Shown here one piece after another: positions 52,311-62,626 of a DNA stretch of 64,000 nt. Numbering within the stretch: position 1 is the first letter of the stretch; each line of letters opens with the position of its first letter. The stretch lies in NCBI GenBank assembly GCA_025359945.1, contig JANYDD010000053.1, positions 1-64,000 on the forward strand, written 5' to 3'. The notes below the pieces were generated by a model. It was not told the origin of the DNA, did no database searches, and saw nothing but the letters and a program-made list of their open reading frames with translations. Both the position numbers and the translations under genes were made by a program. Origin of the DNA: Bdellovibrio sp. (lineage in GTDB: Bacteria > Bdellovibrionota > Bdellovibrionia > Bdellovibrionales > Bdellovibrionaceae).

Positions 52311-54412
52311 GCATTCTCTTTTTGAAGTAGAACTTTTCGAGAAAGTTTTATTCGTCCGGCACGGTCGATATCTAAAACCTTAACGTCGATGGTCTCGCCC
52401 TCTTTCAAAGCATCGGTCACAGAACGCAAACGTTCGTGCGAGATCTCTGAAATATGCAAAAGCCCCTGAGCATTTGGTAAGATTTCTACGAAAGCCCCAA
52501 AGTCCGTAATTTTAACGACTTTGCCTTTATAGTTTTTACCCACTTCGGCCTCGGCAACGATTTCATGAATTAAAGCAATCGCGCGTTTTGTGGCTTCGCT
52601 GTCTAACGATGCAATATGAATACGGCCATCGTCCTCGATATCGATTTTCACGCCTGTCTGTTCAATAATTCCGCGAATGACTTTTCCGCCAGATCCAATC
52701 ACTTCACGAATTTTATCGACGTGAATTTGAATGGTTTCGATACGCGGAGCAAATTCTGAAATTTGACCACGAGGCGCTTTCATCACTTTTTCCATCTCGT
52801 CCAGGATATGAACCCGACCCAATTTGGCCTGATTTAAAGCATTCTCCATAATCTGGAAGCTAACGCTGTCGATTTTGATATCCATTTGCAAGGCCGTGAT
52901 ACCATTTGCAGTCCCAGCCACTTTAAAATCCATATCGCCCAAGAAATCTTCATCACCTAGGATGTCCGTCAATATAGCGACTTTATCGCCCTCTTTGATC
53001 AGACCCATGGCAATTCCAGCTACGTTATTTTTTATGGGTACACCAGCATCCAATAAAGCTAAAGTTCCAGAGCAAACAGTTCCCATCGAGCTTGAACCAT
53101 TGCTTTCCAAAACTTCAGCGACCAATCGCAAAGTATACGGAAATTTATCAAAATCCGGAAGAATGGGTTTAATCGCTCGCTCGGCTAAATTTCCATGACC
53201 AATTTCTCGGCGCCCTTGTCCACCAAATCTTCCCACTTCACCCACTGAAAACGGGGGAAAATTATAATGAAGCATAAATTTTCGTTTAGACTGACCCATC
53301 AATGAATCAATCATCTGTTCATCATCGCCAGTACCTAATGTCACAGTACCCAAAACCTGCGTTTCACCGCGAGTGAACAAACCCGATCCGTGCGCTCGGG
53401 GAAGCATGCCCACTTCACAACTGATCGGACGAACTGTTTTTAAATCTCGTCCGTCAATGCGAGTCGCTGTTTCCAAAACCATTTGCCGAGAAACTTTATA
53501 TTTAAGATCTTCAAATAAAAAAGAAAGCTCTTGGTTTCGTTTATCAGCAGCGGATTTATCATCCACTGACTTCACCCATTTTTCTTCGGCCTCAGATAGC
53601 GCATGATCCATCGCCGAATATCGTTCTTTTTTCTCTTTAATCCGAAGTGCTTTTTCCAATTTTGGTTTCAAATCTTTCTCGACCAAAGTGCGAAAATCGC
53701 CATCGACTGTAAAAGCTTTGTAAGAACGCTTAGGAACAGATCCCATTTTTTCGCGAAGTTCATCTTGAGCATTGAACAAGGGAGTCAACGACTGATGACC
53801 AAACTTCAACGCGGCCATCACATCCGCTTCAGAAATAAATTTAGTTTCACCTTCCACCATCAACAAACCATTTCGTGTTCCGGCAACGATGATGTCCATG
53901 TCCGAATTCAGCATCTGAGCCGCTGTGGGGTTAATCACAAATTCGCCGTCGATTCGCCCTACTTGCGCAGCCGCCGTCGGCCCTTCGAATGGAATGTCAC
54001 TTAAGTGCAAGGCACACGAAGCCCCAAGACTTGCCAAAACATCAATAGGAAATGATCCATCCGCGCTAAGCACCGTGGCCACCACTTGAGTGTCGTGACG
54101 GTACCCTTCGGGGAATTTGGGGCGAATAGGTCGATCGATCAATCGCGAGGTCAACACCGCTACAGTCGTGGGCTTGCCTTCTCGCTTAAAATAGCCGCCG
54201 GGAATTTTTCCTGTCGCGTAGAATTTCTCGACGTACTCAACCATCAACGGAAAATAGTCGACTTTGGATTCTTCTTTTGAAGAAACCGCAGTCACCAAGA
54301 CCATATTACTGCCGCAAGTTACTAAGACGGCGCCGTCGGCCTGTTTAGCCAGTCGTCCTGTTTCGATGGTGATTTGCTTTCCGCCTACAGATGTCGTCAC
54401 TGTGGTTTTCAT
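52307..54412 (-). CDS. pnp: Polynucleotide phosphorylase
   Basis: The 701-residue 3'-5' phosphorolytic exoribonuclease of RNA decay. Two RNase PH domains are present (ETGRLAKQADGAVLVTCG near the start; RAHGSGLFTRGETQVLGTVT in the second, with active-site DILGDEDFLGDMDFKVAG). KH follows (IREVIGSGGKVIRGI) and S1 (VKITDFGAFVEILPNAQGLL) at the C-terminus. All domains are intact. It follows rpsO at 77 bp, the standard rpsO-pnp arrangement. AAGGAG precedes the start. Confidence 0.98.
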   Translation of the reverse strand: MKTTVTTSVGGKQITIETGRLAKQADGAVLVTCGSNMVLVTAVSSKEESKVDYFPLMVEYVEKFYATGKIPGGYFKREGKPTTVAVLTSRLIDRPIRPKFPEGYRHDTQVVATVLSADGSFPIDVLASLGASCALHLSDIPFEGPTAAAQVGRIDGEFVINPTAAQMLNSDMDIIVAGTRNGLLMVEGETKFISEADVMAALKFGHQSLTPLFNAQDELREKMGSVPKRSYKAFTVDGDFRTLVEKDLKPKLEKALRIKEKKERYSAMDHALSEAEEKWVKSVDDKSAADKRNQELSFLFEDLKYKVSRQMVLETATRIDGRDLKTVRPISCEVGMLPRAHGSGLFTRGETQVLGTVTLGTGDDEQMIDSLMGQSKRKFMLHYNFPPFSVGEVGRFGGQGRREIGHGNLAERAIKPILPDFDKFPYTLRLVAEVLESNGSSSMGTVCSGTLALLDAGVPIKNNVAGIAMGLIKEGDKVAILTDILGDEDFLGDMDFKVAGTANGITALQMDIKIDSVSFQIMENALNQAKLGRVHILDEMEKVMKAPRGQISEFAPRIETIQIHVDKIREVIGSGGKVIRGIIEQTGVKIDIEDDGRIHIASLDSEATKRAIALIHEIVAEAEVGKNYKGKVVKITDFGAFVEILPNAQGLLHISEISHERLRSVTDALKEGETIDVKVLDIDRAGRIKLSRKVLLQKENA

Positions 54413-54488
54413 AGTCTTTTTTTCTCCTTAAAAAAATGCGAAGAGACCATTCGTCGCTGAAATTAAACTTTTAACTAGTTTAGAACGC

Positions 54489-54758
54489 TTATTTTCGAAT
54501 TTCGAGTTCTTTGATCAAACCTTCATATTTTTTGGTGTCGACGCGCTTCAAGTAATCCAAAAGTTTACGGCGTTGATTAACGGCTTTCATCAAACCGCGA
54601 ACCCCGTGAAAGTCTTTTTTGTGAGTTGTAAAATGAGAACTCATCTCGTTAATTTTAGCGGTCAAAAGTGCGACCTGCACTTCCGAGCTCCCAGTATCAA
54701 GCTCGTTTCTACCAAATTTTTTGAGAATATTTTCTTTTTGCTGTTTTGCGACCGCCAT
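54489..54758 (-). CDS. rpsO: 30S ribosomal protein S15
   Basis: The 89-residue S15, which binds 16S rRNA early in small-subunit assembly. It carries the complete family pattern: [60 protein letters not shown]. It precedes pnp. AAAGGAGA lies upstream of the ATG. A 119-bp gap separates it from truB. Confidence 0.98.
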   Translation of the reverse strand: MAVAKQQKENILKKFGRNELDTGSSEVQVALLTAKINEMSSHFTTHKKDFHGVRGLMKAVNQRRKLLDYLKRVDTKKYEGLIKELEIRK

Positions 54759-54877
54759 TAAGGTCTCCTTTTTTTTGTTACTGATTTTAATTTTTTTCCA
54801 TAGCCTAATTCATCGTCATGGCTGTCGATGATTACGCCAAACCTTCTCCAGGTATTACTCTGTGGATTCGTTTCAGG

Positions 54878-55792
54878 TCAATACTGAAATACCCGACGAA
54901 GGTGAAACCCAATTTCTTTTTCCAGCTCTACCAAGGCCAAAAGTCTTTCAGAATTTTTTGACATCAGCTGAACTGGCATCGGTCGATCCGCATCCACCCG
55001 ACTGATTAATTCTAACTTGACCCGGTGAGGGATCGAACCGTTGCGCACTAAAAATTCTTCCCGCCCATCGACATAAATCCTGATCAGATGGCCCAACGCC
55101 TGCGACAACGGAATAAAAAAAGGACTTGCCGTTTCTTGAGCTATCAAATCTCGGCGGTCAGCCAACTGCTCTAAGGTCACTGCGTTTTTTAGTTGGAAAT
55201 GACCGACTTCAGTTCTTTGCAATTCTAATAGATGCGCTCCCACATGAAGTTTTTTTCCCAGTTCGTGCACCCAGGATCGAATAAAACTTCCCGAAGTGCA
55301 CTGAAGCGCTAACTCAAAATCCGGCAACTTCATTTGCACTTCAGACAAATCCTGAAACGTCATTTTTTTTAACGGCAGTGGAAAGCTTTCTCCCGCCCGA
55401 GCTTTGTCATAAAGCTTTTGACCGTCGACTTTCTTGGCTGAAAAGGCTGGTATCGGAAGGTCAAGCTCGCCCTGAAACATCTGAATAGCCTGGCGAACTT
55501 CTTTTTCTTGAAGATGATCAGTTTCTTTCTTTTCGGTAATTTGGCCGCTGCGATCCAGGGTGTCCGTGGTTTCGCCCAACCTTGCTTTCAAAGCATATTT
55601 TTTATTTTTTTCGATCATCAAAGCCGAGATTTTGGTGGCCTCTCCGACCAGCAAAATCATTAATCCTGTGGCCAGCGGATCTAAGGTCCCCGAATGGCCC
55701 ACACTTTGAATTTGCAAGATCTTGCGCACTCGGGCCACCACATCGTGAGACGTAATGCCCTGGGGTTTATCAATTAAAAGCAGTCCATTCAT
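54878..55792 (-). CDS. truB: tRNA pseudouridine(55) synthase
   Basis: A 304-residue enzyme making pseudouridine 55 in the T-loop of tRNAs. It has GLLLIDKPQGITSHDVVARV at the start and VGHSGTLDPLATGLMILL with the catalytic Asp in GTLDPLA, then KKYALKARLGETTDTLDRSG, QIPAFSAKKVDGQKLY-like substrate loop and GSFIRSWVHELGKKL. Its ATG overlaps the infB stop (ATGA), placing it in the rimP-nusA-infB-truB unit. No rbfA gene is seen between infB and truB, where many bacteria have it. Confidence 0.96.
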   Translation of the reverse strand: MNGLLLIDKPQGITSHDVVARVRKILQIQSVGHSGTLDPLATGLMILLVGEATKISALMIEKNKKYALKARLGETTDTLDRSGQITEKKETDHLQEKEVRQAIQMFQGELDLPIPAFSAKKVDGQKLYDKARAGESFPLPLKKMTFQDLSEVQMKLPDFELALQCTSGSFIRSWVHELGKKLHVGAHLLELQRTEVGHFQLKNAVTLEQLADRRDLIAQETASPFFIPLSQALGHLIRIYVDGREEFLVRNGSIPHRVKLELISRVDADRPMPVQLMSKNSERLLALVELEKEIGFHLRRVFQY

Positions 55793-58692
55793 GCCGACTG
55801 GCTAGCCGACGATGAAATCGGCGCCGACAATTCTCGAGCCACTTCTTCTTTTACAAAAGCCTCGATCGCATCGCCCACTTTGATGTCGTTAAAGTTTTCA
55901 ATGCCGATACCACACTCGAAACCTTCGGCGACTTCTTTAGTGTCGTCTTTGAATCGTTTCAATGATCCGATCTTACCTTCAACAATAATAGTTCCATTGC
56001 GAATCAAACGAACAGAATTAGACCTAGCAATTTTTCCCTGTACGACAGCACATCCAGCAATCGTTCCTGCTTTTGGAACGGTGAACACGTTTCGAACCTC
56101 GGCGCGGCCCATGATTTTTTCAACAATGGTGGGTTTCAAAAGACCCGTCATTGCTTTTTTCATTTCGTCGATTAATTCGTAAACAATTGAATAGGTTCTG
56201 ATTTCCACGTGATTTTTCTTGGCGTGGTTCATCGCACCCAAATCCGGCCGCACGTTAAAACCGATAATCAACCCATTCGAAGTTGACGCCAATAAAACGT
56301 CGCTTTCATTAATACCGCCGACACCAGAATGAATAATTTTAACTTTCACTTCCGGCGTCGAAAGCTTTGCAAACATCCCTTGAAGAGCCTCTAGAGATCC
56401 TGCCACATCGGCTTTCAAAACTACGGAAAGCTCTTTCAAATCGCCTTGATTCATTTTCGAGAAAATTTCTTCTAAAGAAACTTTGGCTTGGGTGTCTTTG
56501 GTTTTTCGATTTTCATCAATTCGAACTTGGACCAAATCCTCGGCCGCTTTTTCGTCGATGACCACATCAAACCGGTCGCCGGCCTGTGGCACTCCATCTA
56601 AACCTTGAATTTCTACTGGCGAACTTGGCAGCGCGGTCTCGACACGCTCGCCTTTTTCATTCACTAAACTTCGAACTTTGCCCTTGGTCATTCCGGCAAC
56701 GATGTGCTGCCCCACTTGCAAAGTTCCGTTCTGCACTAATAAAGTCGCAACGCTGCCTTTGCCTTTGTCCAATCTGGATTCAATCACAATTCCAGTGGCT
56801 GATCGGTCGGAGTTAGCTTTTAAATCCATCACTTGAGACAACAAAACAATTTGGTCCAGCAATTCTTGAATTCCAGTTTTTTTCAAGGCTGATACTGGAA
56901 CAAAAATATTCTGACCGCCCCATTCTTCGGGAACAATCTCATACTCAGTTAATTGCTGTTTAATTTTTTCGATGTTGGCGCCGGGCTTATCCATCTTGTT
57001 AACCGCAATCATGATCGGAACTTTTGCGGTCTTAGCGTGATTAATAGCTTCGATGGTCTGTGGCATAACGCCATCATCAGCGGCAACGACGACGATGGCG
57101 ATATCGGTTACGTTTGCACCTCGAGCTCGCATCAAACTAAAGGCTTCGTGGCCAGGAGTATCTAAAAAAGTAATCACATCTTGAGAATCTAACTTCACTT
57201 GATACGCACCAATGTGCTGAGTGATCCCACCGGCTTCGCCATCCGCCACTCGCGCTTTTCGAATCACATCCAACAGCGAAGTTTTACCGTGATCGACGTG
57301 ACCCATGACCGCAACCACTGGCGGTCGTTTAATACTTGTGGCTTCTAGATTTCCAAAGGCCGCAACATCAACTAAATCTTTGGTGGTTCTTTGAACGTTT
57401 TGGGCTTCGAATTGAAAGTCCGGAACGATCAGCGAAATCGTTTCAAAATCTAAAACCGTATTTAACGAAGCCATCACACCGTTTTTAATCAGAACTTTTA
57501 TCAACTCCGGAGATTTCACTCCAAGCTCGTTGGCTAAATCAAAAACTTTCATCGATCCAAAAACTTTGACCACTCGCTTTTTAGCCGAGGGTTGGGTGAT
57601 CTGTGTTTGCAAGCTGGGACGATTCAATTGGCCCTTCTTTTTCTTGGGTTGGAAGACCATTTCGCGTTTTCTAAATTCGGCGGCATCAAACTGCGCCACT
57701 TCACCTTCGGCGGCTGGTTTTGCACCACTCCCCTCGCCAGGGCCACCCTTCATCCTGCGTTTTTCTTCTTTTTTACGTTCGTTCTCCTCCATCATTGCGA
57801 AATCTGGTGGCGGAGGAGTTTGCGGACTTTGAATAAAGCCGGCTCTTAAATTCCCTTTGGGACGAGCACCTGTTTGTTGTGCGCCAAACGAAGGCCGTTG
57901 ATCGGGGCGCGGTGAATATCCACCCTGCTGGCTAGAATTGGGATTGTTTTTCGCCACTCGGCTAAGATCCATGCGGCCGACAATATTTCTTTTCTGAGCG
58001 GGCATCTCGCTTGAAACACCACTTTGTCCGATGGCGACTTCTTTTTTTCTAGAAATAAATTTTTTCTCTGCAGCGGCCGCAGTGGCTTCCGGGGTTAAAG
58101 CACCGGTCATTCCTGCGGTGGCCGCAGCTGGTGTAGCGGAAATCCCAGGTGCTGCTGCGGCAGCAGAAGGAACTGCAGCTCCAGGGCTTGCGGTATTCGC
58201 CGCAGCGGGATGAGCCGCGGGCGCCACCACTACTAATTTTTGCTCAAGCTTTTGCGAAGCTTCAACTTGCGCAAATTCAGCCGAAGCTTCGGGCGAGTCC
58301 GTGTCTGTTTCGGTTTCAACTTCAACAGCTTTTGTCTTTCTTCGAACCACAGAACCTGTGCTGGCCTTGAAGACTGGCTTCTCTTCCTCGGTGGCTGCAC
58401 CAACGGGCGTGGCAGTAGTTTTCTTTGCCACTTTAACTGGCCCAGCGGGTTTAGTTGGTTTTTGGATTTGCTTTGGGGCTTTCGTCGCTTCAGTTTCGTT
58501 GGCGGCAGCTTTTTTCTTTACTACCGGTTTTTTTACCGAAGTAAGTCTAGAACGAATGACCGTTAAAACCTCGGGCTCAAGCTCTGACATATGAGACTTT
58601 ACAGGCAGCTGCCACTCTCTGATTTTGTCCATCAAAGCCAGGGGAGTCATGCCAATCTCTTTAGCAAACTCAAACACTTTTGGGTTATTCAC
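55789..58692 (-). CDS. infB: Translation initiation factor IF-2
   Basis: A 967-residue IF-2, which brings initiator tRNA to the ribosome. The N-terminal IF2_N segment ([20 protein letters not shown]) is followed by a long Ala/Pro/Lys-rich linker (about 60-340) and a second IF2_N-like block ([20 protein letters not shown]). The G domain has [22 protein letters not shown] and NKMDKPGAN, and the C-terminal domains II-IV are intact. GTG 58692 was chosen because AAGGAG lies 9 bases upstream and the IF2_N pattern starts there; the longer frame would overlap nusA. Confidence 0.97.
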   Translation of the reverse strand: MNNPKVFEFAKEIGMTPLALMDKIREWQLPVKSHMSELEPEVLTVIRSRLTSVKKPVVKKKAAANETEATKAPKQIQKPTKPAGPVKVAKKTTATPVGAATEEEKPVFKASTGSVVRRKTKAVEVETETDTDSPEASAEFAQVEASQKLEQKLVVVAPAAHPAAANTASPGAAVPSAAAAAPGISATPAAATAGMTGALTPEATAAAAEKKFISRKKEVAIGQSGVSSEMPAQKRNIVGRMDLSRVAKNNPNSSQQGGYSPRPDQRPSFGAQQTGARPKGNLRAGFIQSPQTPPPPDFAMMEENERKKEEKRRMKGGPGEGSGAKPAAEGEVAQFDAAEFRKREMVFQPKKKKGQLNRPSLQTQITQPSAKKRVVKVFGSMKVFDLANELGVKSPELIKVLIKNGVMASLNTVLDFETISLIVPDFQFEAQNVQRTTKDLVDVAAFGNLEATSIKRPPVVAVMGHVDHGKTSLLDVIRKARVADGEAGGITQHIGAYQVKLDSQDVITFLDTPGHEAFSLMRARGANVTDIAIVVVAADDGVMPQTIEAINHAKTAKVPIMIAVNKMDKPGANIEKIKQQLTEYEIVPEEWGGQNIFVPVSALKKTGIQELLDQIVLLSQVMDLKANSDRSATGIVIESRLDKGKGSVATLLVQNGTLQVGQHIVAGMTKGKVRSLVNEKGERVETALPSSPVEIQGLDGVPQAGDRFDVVIDEKAAEDLVQVRIDENRKTKDTQAKVSLEEIFSKMNQGDLKELSVVLKADVAGSLEALQGMFAKLSTPEVKVKIIHSGVGGINESDVLLASTSNGLIIGFNVRPDLGAMNHAKKNHVEIRTYSIVYELIDEMKKAMTGLLKPTIVEKIMGRAEVRNVFTVPKAGTIAGCAVVQGKIARSNSVRLIRNGTIIVEGKIGSLKRFKDDTKEVAEGFECGIGIENFNDIKVGDAIEAFVKEEVARELSAPISSSASQSA

Positions 58693-58705
58693 GATCGGGT
58701 TCTCC

Positions 58706-60121
58706 TTACTCGGCCTTAGGCTCGATTTTGGTTTCTTCTTCGGTCTGATTTTCAAGCTTTTCAAGTTCCATTTTCAAACGCATATCAGCTTGAGTTTTTG
58801 CATCTCCCTGAACGACTTGAACTTGGCTCACTGGCGCCGTTGGTATGGGGATGCCCTCTTGCTTATATTTCTCCAAAACGTCTTTGGCGTCTTGAATCAG
58901 CTTGGCCGCTTTTTCTGGATCGTCATAACCTGGAATGGTCATGATGTCCTCGGGCTTGGCTTCAGCAACAATTTTGAAAGTTCCAAAACCTGATTGGAAA
59001 ATATTTTGAGCCATCGTCTGAGTCATTCCCGGAATCAACATCAAATTGAAGATGGCTTCAGCAGTTCTAGAGGCCGCCTTAGAATCCGATAAAATATCAA
59101 TTTTCCATCCGGTCAGCTTCGAAGCTAACCTAACGTTCTGGCCCTTTTTTCCGATCGCTAAACTTAAGTGATTATCTGGAACGACAACTTCAAGTTCTTT
59201 ATTTTCTTCGTCCATAAAGACCCTTGAAATTTCAGCTGGAGCCAAGGCATTACACGCAAACCGGGTCACGTCATCGTTCCATAAAATAATATCAATTTTT
59301 TCACCTTTAAGTTCCTGCACAATATTTTGAACGCGGGTGCCCTTCATCCCAACACACGCACCCACTGGATCAACAGTGGGATCTTTCGATCGCACAGCAA
59401 TTTTAGCGCGTTGTCCGGGCTCGCGAGCGGCGGCGATAATTTCCACCGTTCCGTCGTAAATTTCCGGAACTTCCATTTCAAAAAGTTTCATTAAATAACG
59501 CTCATCGGCCCTAGACATAATGATCTGGGGACCTTTGGTTGTTTGACGAACTTCCGACAAATAACCCTGCAGCCGATCTCCAGGGCGGTATTCTTCACCC
59601 GGAATTTGTTCGCGAGGTGGAATGTAGGCTTCAGTGCGACCTAGGTCGACGACGATAGCTCCCCGTTCAACCCGGCGGGCAATCCCCGAAGCAATCTCAC
59701 CTTTCCGAGATTCAAATTCGTTAAAAATAATATCTCTTTCGGCGTCTCTGACTTTTTGTAAAATAATTTGTTTGGCTGTTTGGGCTGCAATCCGTCCCAA
59801 ATCCGAAGAATCTAGTTTAATCCCGATCGAATCATCCAGTTGCGCTTCTGGGTCTAATTTCAAGGCTTCTTCCAAAATGATCTCAACTTCTTCGTCGATA
59901 AATTTTTCTTTGGTGACCACTTCTTTAAATTCATAAAGTTCAATTTCGCCGGACTGATCATTATACGAAGCTTCAATCTCACGATAGGTTCCAAACTTTT
60001 TTCTGGCTGCCACTAACATCCCTTGAGTGACGGCCTCGACGATCACGGCTCGGTCGATGCCTTTGTCTTTTCCTACTTGTTCGATCACTCGGCTTAAATC
60101 TGAAAACATATTATCGGCCAC
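58706..60121 (-). CDS. nusA: Transcription termination/antitermination factor NusA
   Basis: A 471-residue NusA that binds RNA polymerase and modulates pausing and termination. It has the NusA N-terminal domain (MFSDLSRVIEQVGKDKGI), S1 (GAIVVDLGRTEAYIPPREQI), two KH domains (DPVGACVGMKGTRVQNIVQE and LAIGKKGQNVRLASKLTGW) and one C-terminal helix-hairpin-helix region (IPGMTQTMAQNIFQSGFGTF). The acidic Glu-rich tail is short. The GTG at 60121 has GAGG about 8 bases upstream. It lies in the rimP-nusA-infB order. Confidence 0.97.
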   Translation of the reverse strand: MADNMFSDLSRVIEQVGKDKGIDRAVIVEAVTQGMLVAARKKFGTYREIEASYNDQSGEIELYEFKEVVTKEKFIDEEVEIILEEALKLDPEAQLDDSIGIKLDSSDLGRIAAQTAKQIILQKVRDAERDIIFNEFESRKGEIASGIARRVERGAIVVDLGRTEAYIPPREQIPGEEYRPGDRLQGYLSEVRQTTKGPQIIMSRADERYLMKLFEMEVPEIYDGTVEIIAAAREPGQRAKIAVRSKDPTVDPVGACVGMKGTRVQNIVQELKGEKIDIILWNDDVTRFACNALAPAEISRVFMDEENKELEVVVPDNHLSLAIGKKGQNVRLASKLTGWKIDILSDSKAASRTAEAIFNLMLIPGMTQTMAQNIFQSGFGTFKIVAEAKPEDIMTIPGYDDPEKAAKLIQDAKDVLEKYKQEGIPIPTAPVSQVQVVQGDAKTQADMRLKMELEKLENQTEEETKIEPKAE

Positions 60122-60164
60122 GATGACAACCTCACTTTTTTAGTTTCTAAAGTACAAAAAATAA

Positions 60165-61067
60165 CTAATGCTTCTTTTTCCACGAACTACCCGCTGCGAA
60201 ATTCTTTCCCGCCGTTTGGCCAAACTTGGTTTTTCCAAAGGGTGCCGCTTTTGCGGCCTTGCCAGACTTCTGACCTGGCTTGAGGGAAGGACGCTCTTTA
60301 TCGGGGATTCCATATTCAAAAACCAGATTCGCTTTCTCTACGTCTTCCCATGGAAGATGAAATTCCCCACTTCCATCATCCAGACTCATTCCCGTTTCGC
60401 TAGTTTTCGTCAATATAAAGTTCAACTGATACGATTTTTGAAACTGCGGATTGGTATATCCCTGCTCAGAAAATGGGCGTTTTGATTTTATCCAAATCTT
60501 TTTTCCAACCACGCCTTCAAAATGCCAAGGCTTTCGCAACTGGCGCTCAAGTCCTGGCGACGAAACTTCAAGACTGTAGGACCCGCCGGGAATCACGTCC
60601 TCAACATCCAAAACTAAATTTAAAGCCCGCGAATATTGCGCGCAATCATTCACGCTAATTGCCTCGCTGCTAATTTTAGATTCCGAAAGATAAGACGGAT
60701 TCTCAACAGACGGATTCTCAACAATCGGACCAAAGGCAGCCGAAACAACGGGCAAATTTTCGTAAGTTTCAACTGAGCCGAAAGTTTCACCGGCCGCTTT
60801 GTTTTCAGGCTCGATATAAATCTCCGCCATTCTCGTCGCCGACTCTTGACCCTGGTCACCGACCGTCTTGTCCAATGAACTGGCTTCTGCCAGTTGCAGC
60901 GAAGAATCGTCTTTTGATAACTTCTTTCGAACTTTATCGATATAGATTCGAAGCGTGCGATGGTGGCCTGCTCCGATCATCTCGATATCATATAGCTTTA
61001 GGCCCTCGCGTTGCGCGACTTCAGAGGCCAAACTTTCGACTTTTGATAAAATTTCTTTATTGTGCAT
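60165..61067 (-). CDS. rimP: Ribosome maturation factor RimP with a large insertion
   Basis: RimP assists 30S assembly. The N-terminal domain starts normally (EVAQREGLKLYDIEMIGAGH, then RTLRIYIDK to residue 45) and resumes at about 137 with ISVNDCAQYSRALNLVLD, VIPGGSYSLEVSSPGLERQL and the C-terminal SH3-like domain (VGKKIWIKSKRPF). Between them are about 90 extra residues, rich in Ser/Glu and including a VENPSVENPS repeat, absent from the usual protein of about 150 residues. A basic Lys/Gly tail of about 45 residues is also added. The frame is unbroken and position before nusA is standard, so I consider it functional. Confidence 0.9.
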   Translation of the reverse strand: MHNKEILSKVESLASEVAQREGLKLYDIEMIGAGHHRTLRIYIDKVRKKLSKDDSSLQLAEASSLDKTVGDQGQESATRMAEIYIEPENKAAGETFGSVETYENLPVVSAAFGPIVENPSVENPSYLSESKISSEAISVNDCAQYSRALNLVLDVEDVIPGGSYSLEVSSPGLERQLRKPWHFEGVVGKKIWIKSKRPFSEQGYTNPQFQKSYQLNFILTKTSETGMSLDDGSGEFHLPWEDVEKANLVFEYGIPDKERPSLKPGQKSGKAAKAAPFGKTKFGQTAGKNFAAGSSWKKKH

Positions 61068-61100
61068 GTTTATAAAATAAAAATGGGCTGTTACCAGCCC
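61068..61100 (-). terminator. Intrinsic terminator after the GNAT gene
   Basis: On the minus strand GGGCTG (61100-61095) and CAGCCC (61090-61085) form a perfect 6-bp stem with a 4-base loop, followed by ATTTTTATTTTA. It lies downstream of the gene ending at 61136 and just before rimP, so it should separate the two transcription units. Confidence 0.75.
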
Positions 61101-61135
61101 TTCGGGGAATTTTTTAACAAATATAAGTATTTAAA

Positions 61136-61591
61136 TCAACCTTTAAAATTTCCGAAGCTCATCACCCAGGCGTCGTGTCCGTCCGAGTAGTATGCTTTTC
61201 GAATGGAATCACAAACAAAACCAAATTTTTTATACAACTGCAATGCACGATGGTTTTGGCTATGGACCTCTAACCACAGGGGTTTATTCAGTTGCACTTG
61301 AATCTGGTTCAAAGCTTTCAAAGCCAAACCTTGCTGTCGAAATTTGGGGTGAACCCAAAAATAAAGAATCTCGGTGGCGTCAGCGTGGGCCAGGGGAACC
61401 CATAACCCCACAAGCCTAGCGCCCAGAAAAAAACCTTCTGCATTGTTTTTAATCACTTCTTTTTGGATCTCGGCAAAGGACCAATGCCAAAAGTATTTGG
61501 GGCTGGTTTCATTTTCCCAATCGGCAGAAACGCAGCTGACAAGATCTTGCGAAGTTAATTTGCGAAACGTGAGCAGTAGTTCGCTTTTCAA
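61136..61591 (-). CDS. RimI-like GNAT acetyltransferase
   Basis: A 151-residue single-domain GNAT enzyme. The acetyl-CoA loop is FWVHPKFRQQGLALKALNQI (a Q/RxxGxA/G variant of the P-loop), followed by WLEVHSQNHRALQLYKKFGF, the 'N..A...Y.k.GF' signature, and the terminal RKAYYSDGHDAWVMSF, very similar to RimI proteins ('r..YY.dg.dA..M'). It could acetylate a ribosomal protein or other N-termini. The TTG start overlaps the upstream stop (TTGA), so translation is coupled to the SurA-like gene. Confidence 0.85.
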   Translation of the reverse strand: MKSELLLTFRKLTSQDLVSCVSADWENETSPKYFWHWSFAEIQKEVIKNNAEGFFLGARLVGLWVPLAHADATEILYFWVHPKFRQQGLALKALNQIQVQLNKPLWLEVHSQNHRALQLYKKFGFVCDSIRKAYYSDGHDAWVMSFGNFKG

Positions 61592-62352
61592 ACCGAGGGC
61601 TCGGTTAAAACGCGCAGCCGATGCTTTTTCTTTAATGCTTCGAAATGGTTGCGCAACTTTTCTTCTTGCTTTCGCTGAGTCAAAAAATCGACGATATTTT
61701 CTCGAAATTCGGCGATAGGCCGATTGCCGAAGCGAATGCGATTTTTATCAAAATATTCTTTGATTTCGGATTCCGAAGGAGTGGTCAGTGCTTTTTCAGA
61801 CATCAACTGAAAATATTTTTGCGCCCGCATTTTTCGCCGCAACAGTTTCAAAATTTCTTTTTCCTGAGCCTGCGACGGCGACCACAACGGACTGCCACGT
61901 ATCGCTGGAAGAATCGCTGCCGTTCGCGTTTTTAAAAGATCCTCGTCGACTTTTGCCACATCAAATTGATCTGATTCAGCTTCAACAAGAGCCTCTAACA
62001 TATTAGAATTTAATTGCTTTTTAAAACCATCACTGGTGACATCAGGGGGTCCTTCCAACAGCGGATTTTTGGGCGGATTTTTGGGCTGCTTTTTGTTGGC
62101 AATATTTTCCACCAGAAACCAGCGCTCGATAAACGCAGATAACAAAACTTCACGAGTAGTAATCACCGACGTACCCTGCACGCCGACTTGAGCTAAAGCT
62201 TCGCTCTTTTTAAAAGCAGTATCCGGTTTGGGCGAACCCCGCGCAGCGGCGGTCGCGCCGAATAGAAAACAAAACACCAACGACATTGGTAGCGAATTAC
62301 CATGCTTGGGTGAACAGATCTGGTGTTTTGGGTAAAGAAAATAAAATCTCAT
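61588..62352 (-). CDS. SurA/PpiD-like periplasmic protein lacking a PPIase domain
   Basis: A 254-residue exported protein. After a signal region (LPMSLVFCFLFGATAAARG) comes a helical segment (VLLSAFIERWFLV, LNSNMLEALVEAESDQFDVA), then PSESEIKEYFDKNRIRFGNR and a long charged helix (FLTQRKQEEKLRNHFEALKK). This is the arrangement of the chaperone part of SurA/PpiD proteins, without the parvulin domain. The start is uncertain: ATG 62352 gives a long n-region, while longer (62388) and shorter (62286) forms are possible. The chaperone role is an inference. Confidence 0.65.
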   Translation of the reverse strand: MRFYFLYPKHQICSPKHGNSLPMSLVFCFLFGATAAARGSPKPDTAFKKSEALAQVGVQGTSVITTREVLLSAFIERWFLVENIANKKQPKNPPKNPLLEGPPDVTSDGFKKQLNSNMLEALVEAESDQFDVAKVDEDLLKTRTAAILPAIRGSPLWSPSQAQEKEILKLLRRKMRAQKYFQLMSEKALTTPSESEIKEYFDKNRIRFGNRPIAEFRENIVDFLTQRKQEEKLRNHFEALKKKHRLRVLTEPSV

Positions 62353-62626
62353 TGACCTAATGCTAACGGTTTTGTTCTTCAAAGTCATGCCCTTCAAGCC
62401 AGAGCTTCCGCTTGAAAAATGGGGATTTAGAAGGTCACCCTTCTCACGCCCTCGCTATAAAATACTTAGTGAGACGCAGCCAAGTTTTTCCCAAAAAATG
62501 AAACTACGGTTACATAGGGGTTATGATCGGGGTTAGGCCCATCGGTAAGTCGAAAAAAAGTCGAAGTCGGGTTAAAAAACTCTTTTTGGGTTAGCCGTCG
62601 CTCGATTTCAGGCCCCGTCATAGAAT

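Noticed and set aside
52307-61067. Search for unusual content in the pnp to rimP block
   Set aside because: Apart from the RimP insertion and the apparent lack of rbfA, gene order and motifs are those of ordinary housekeeping genes.
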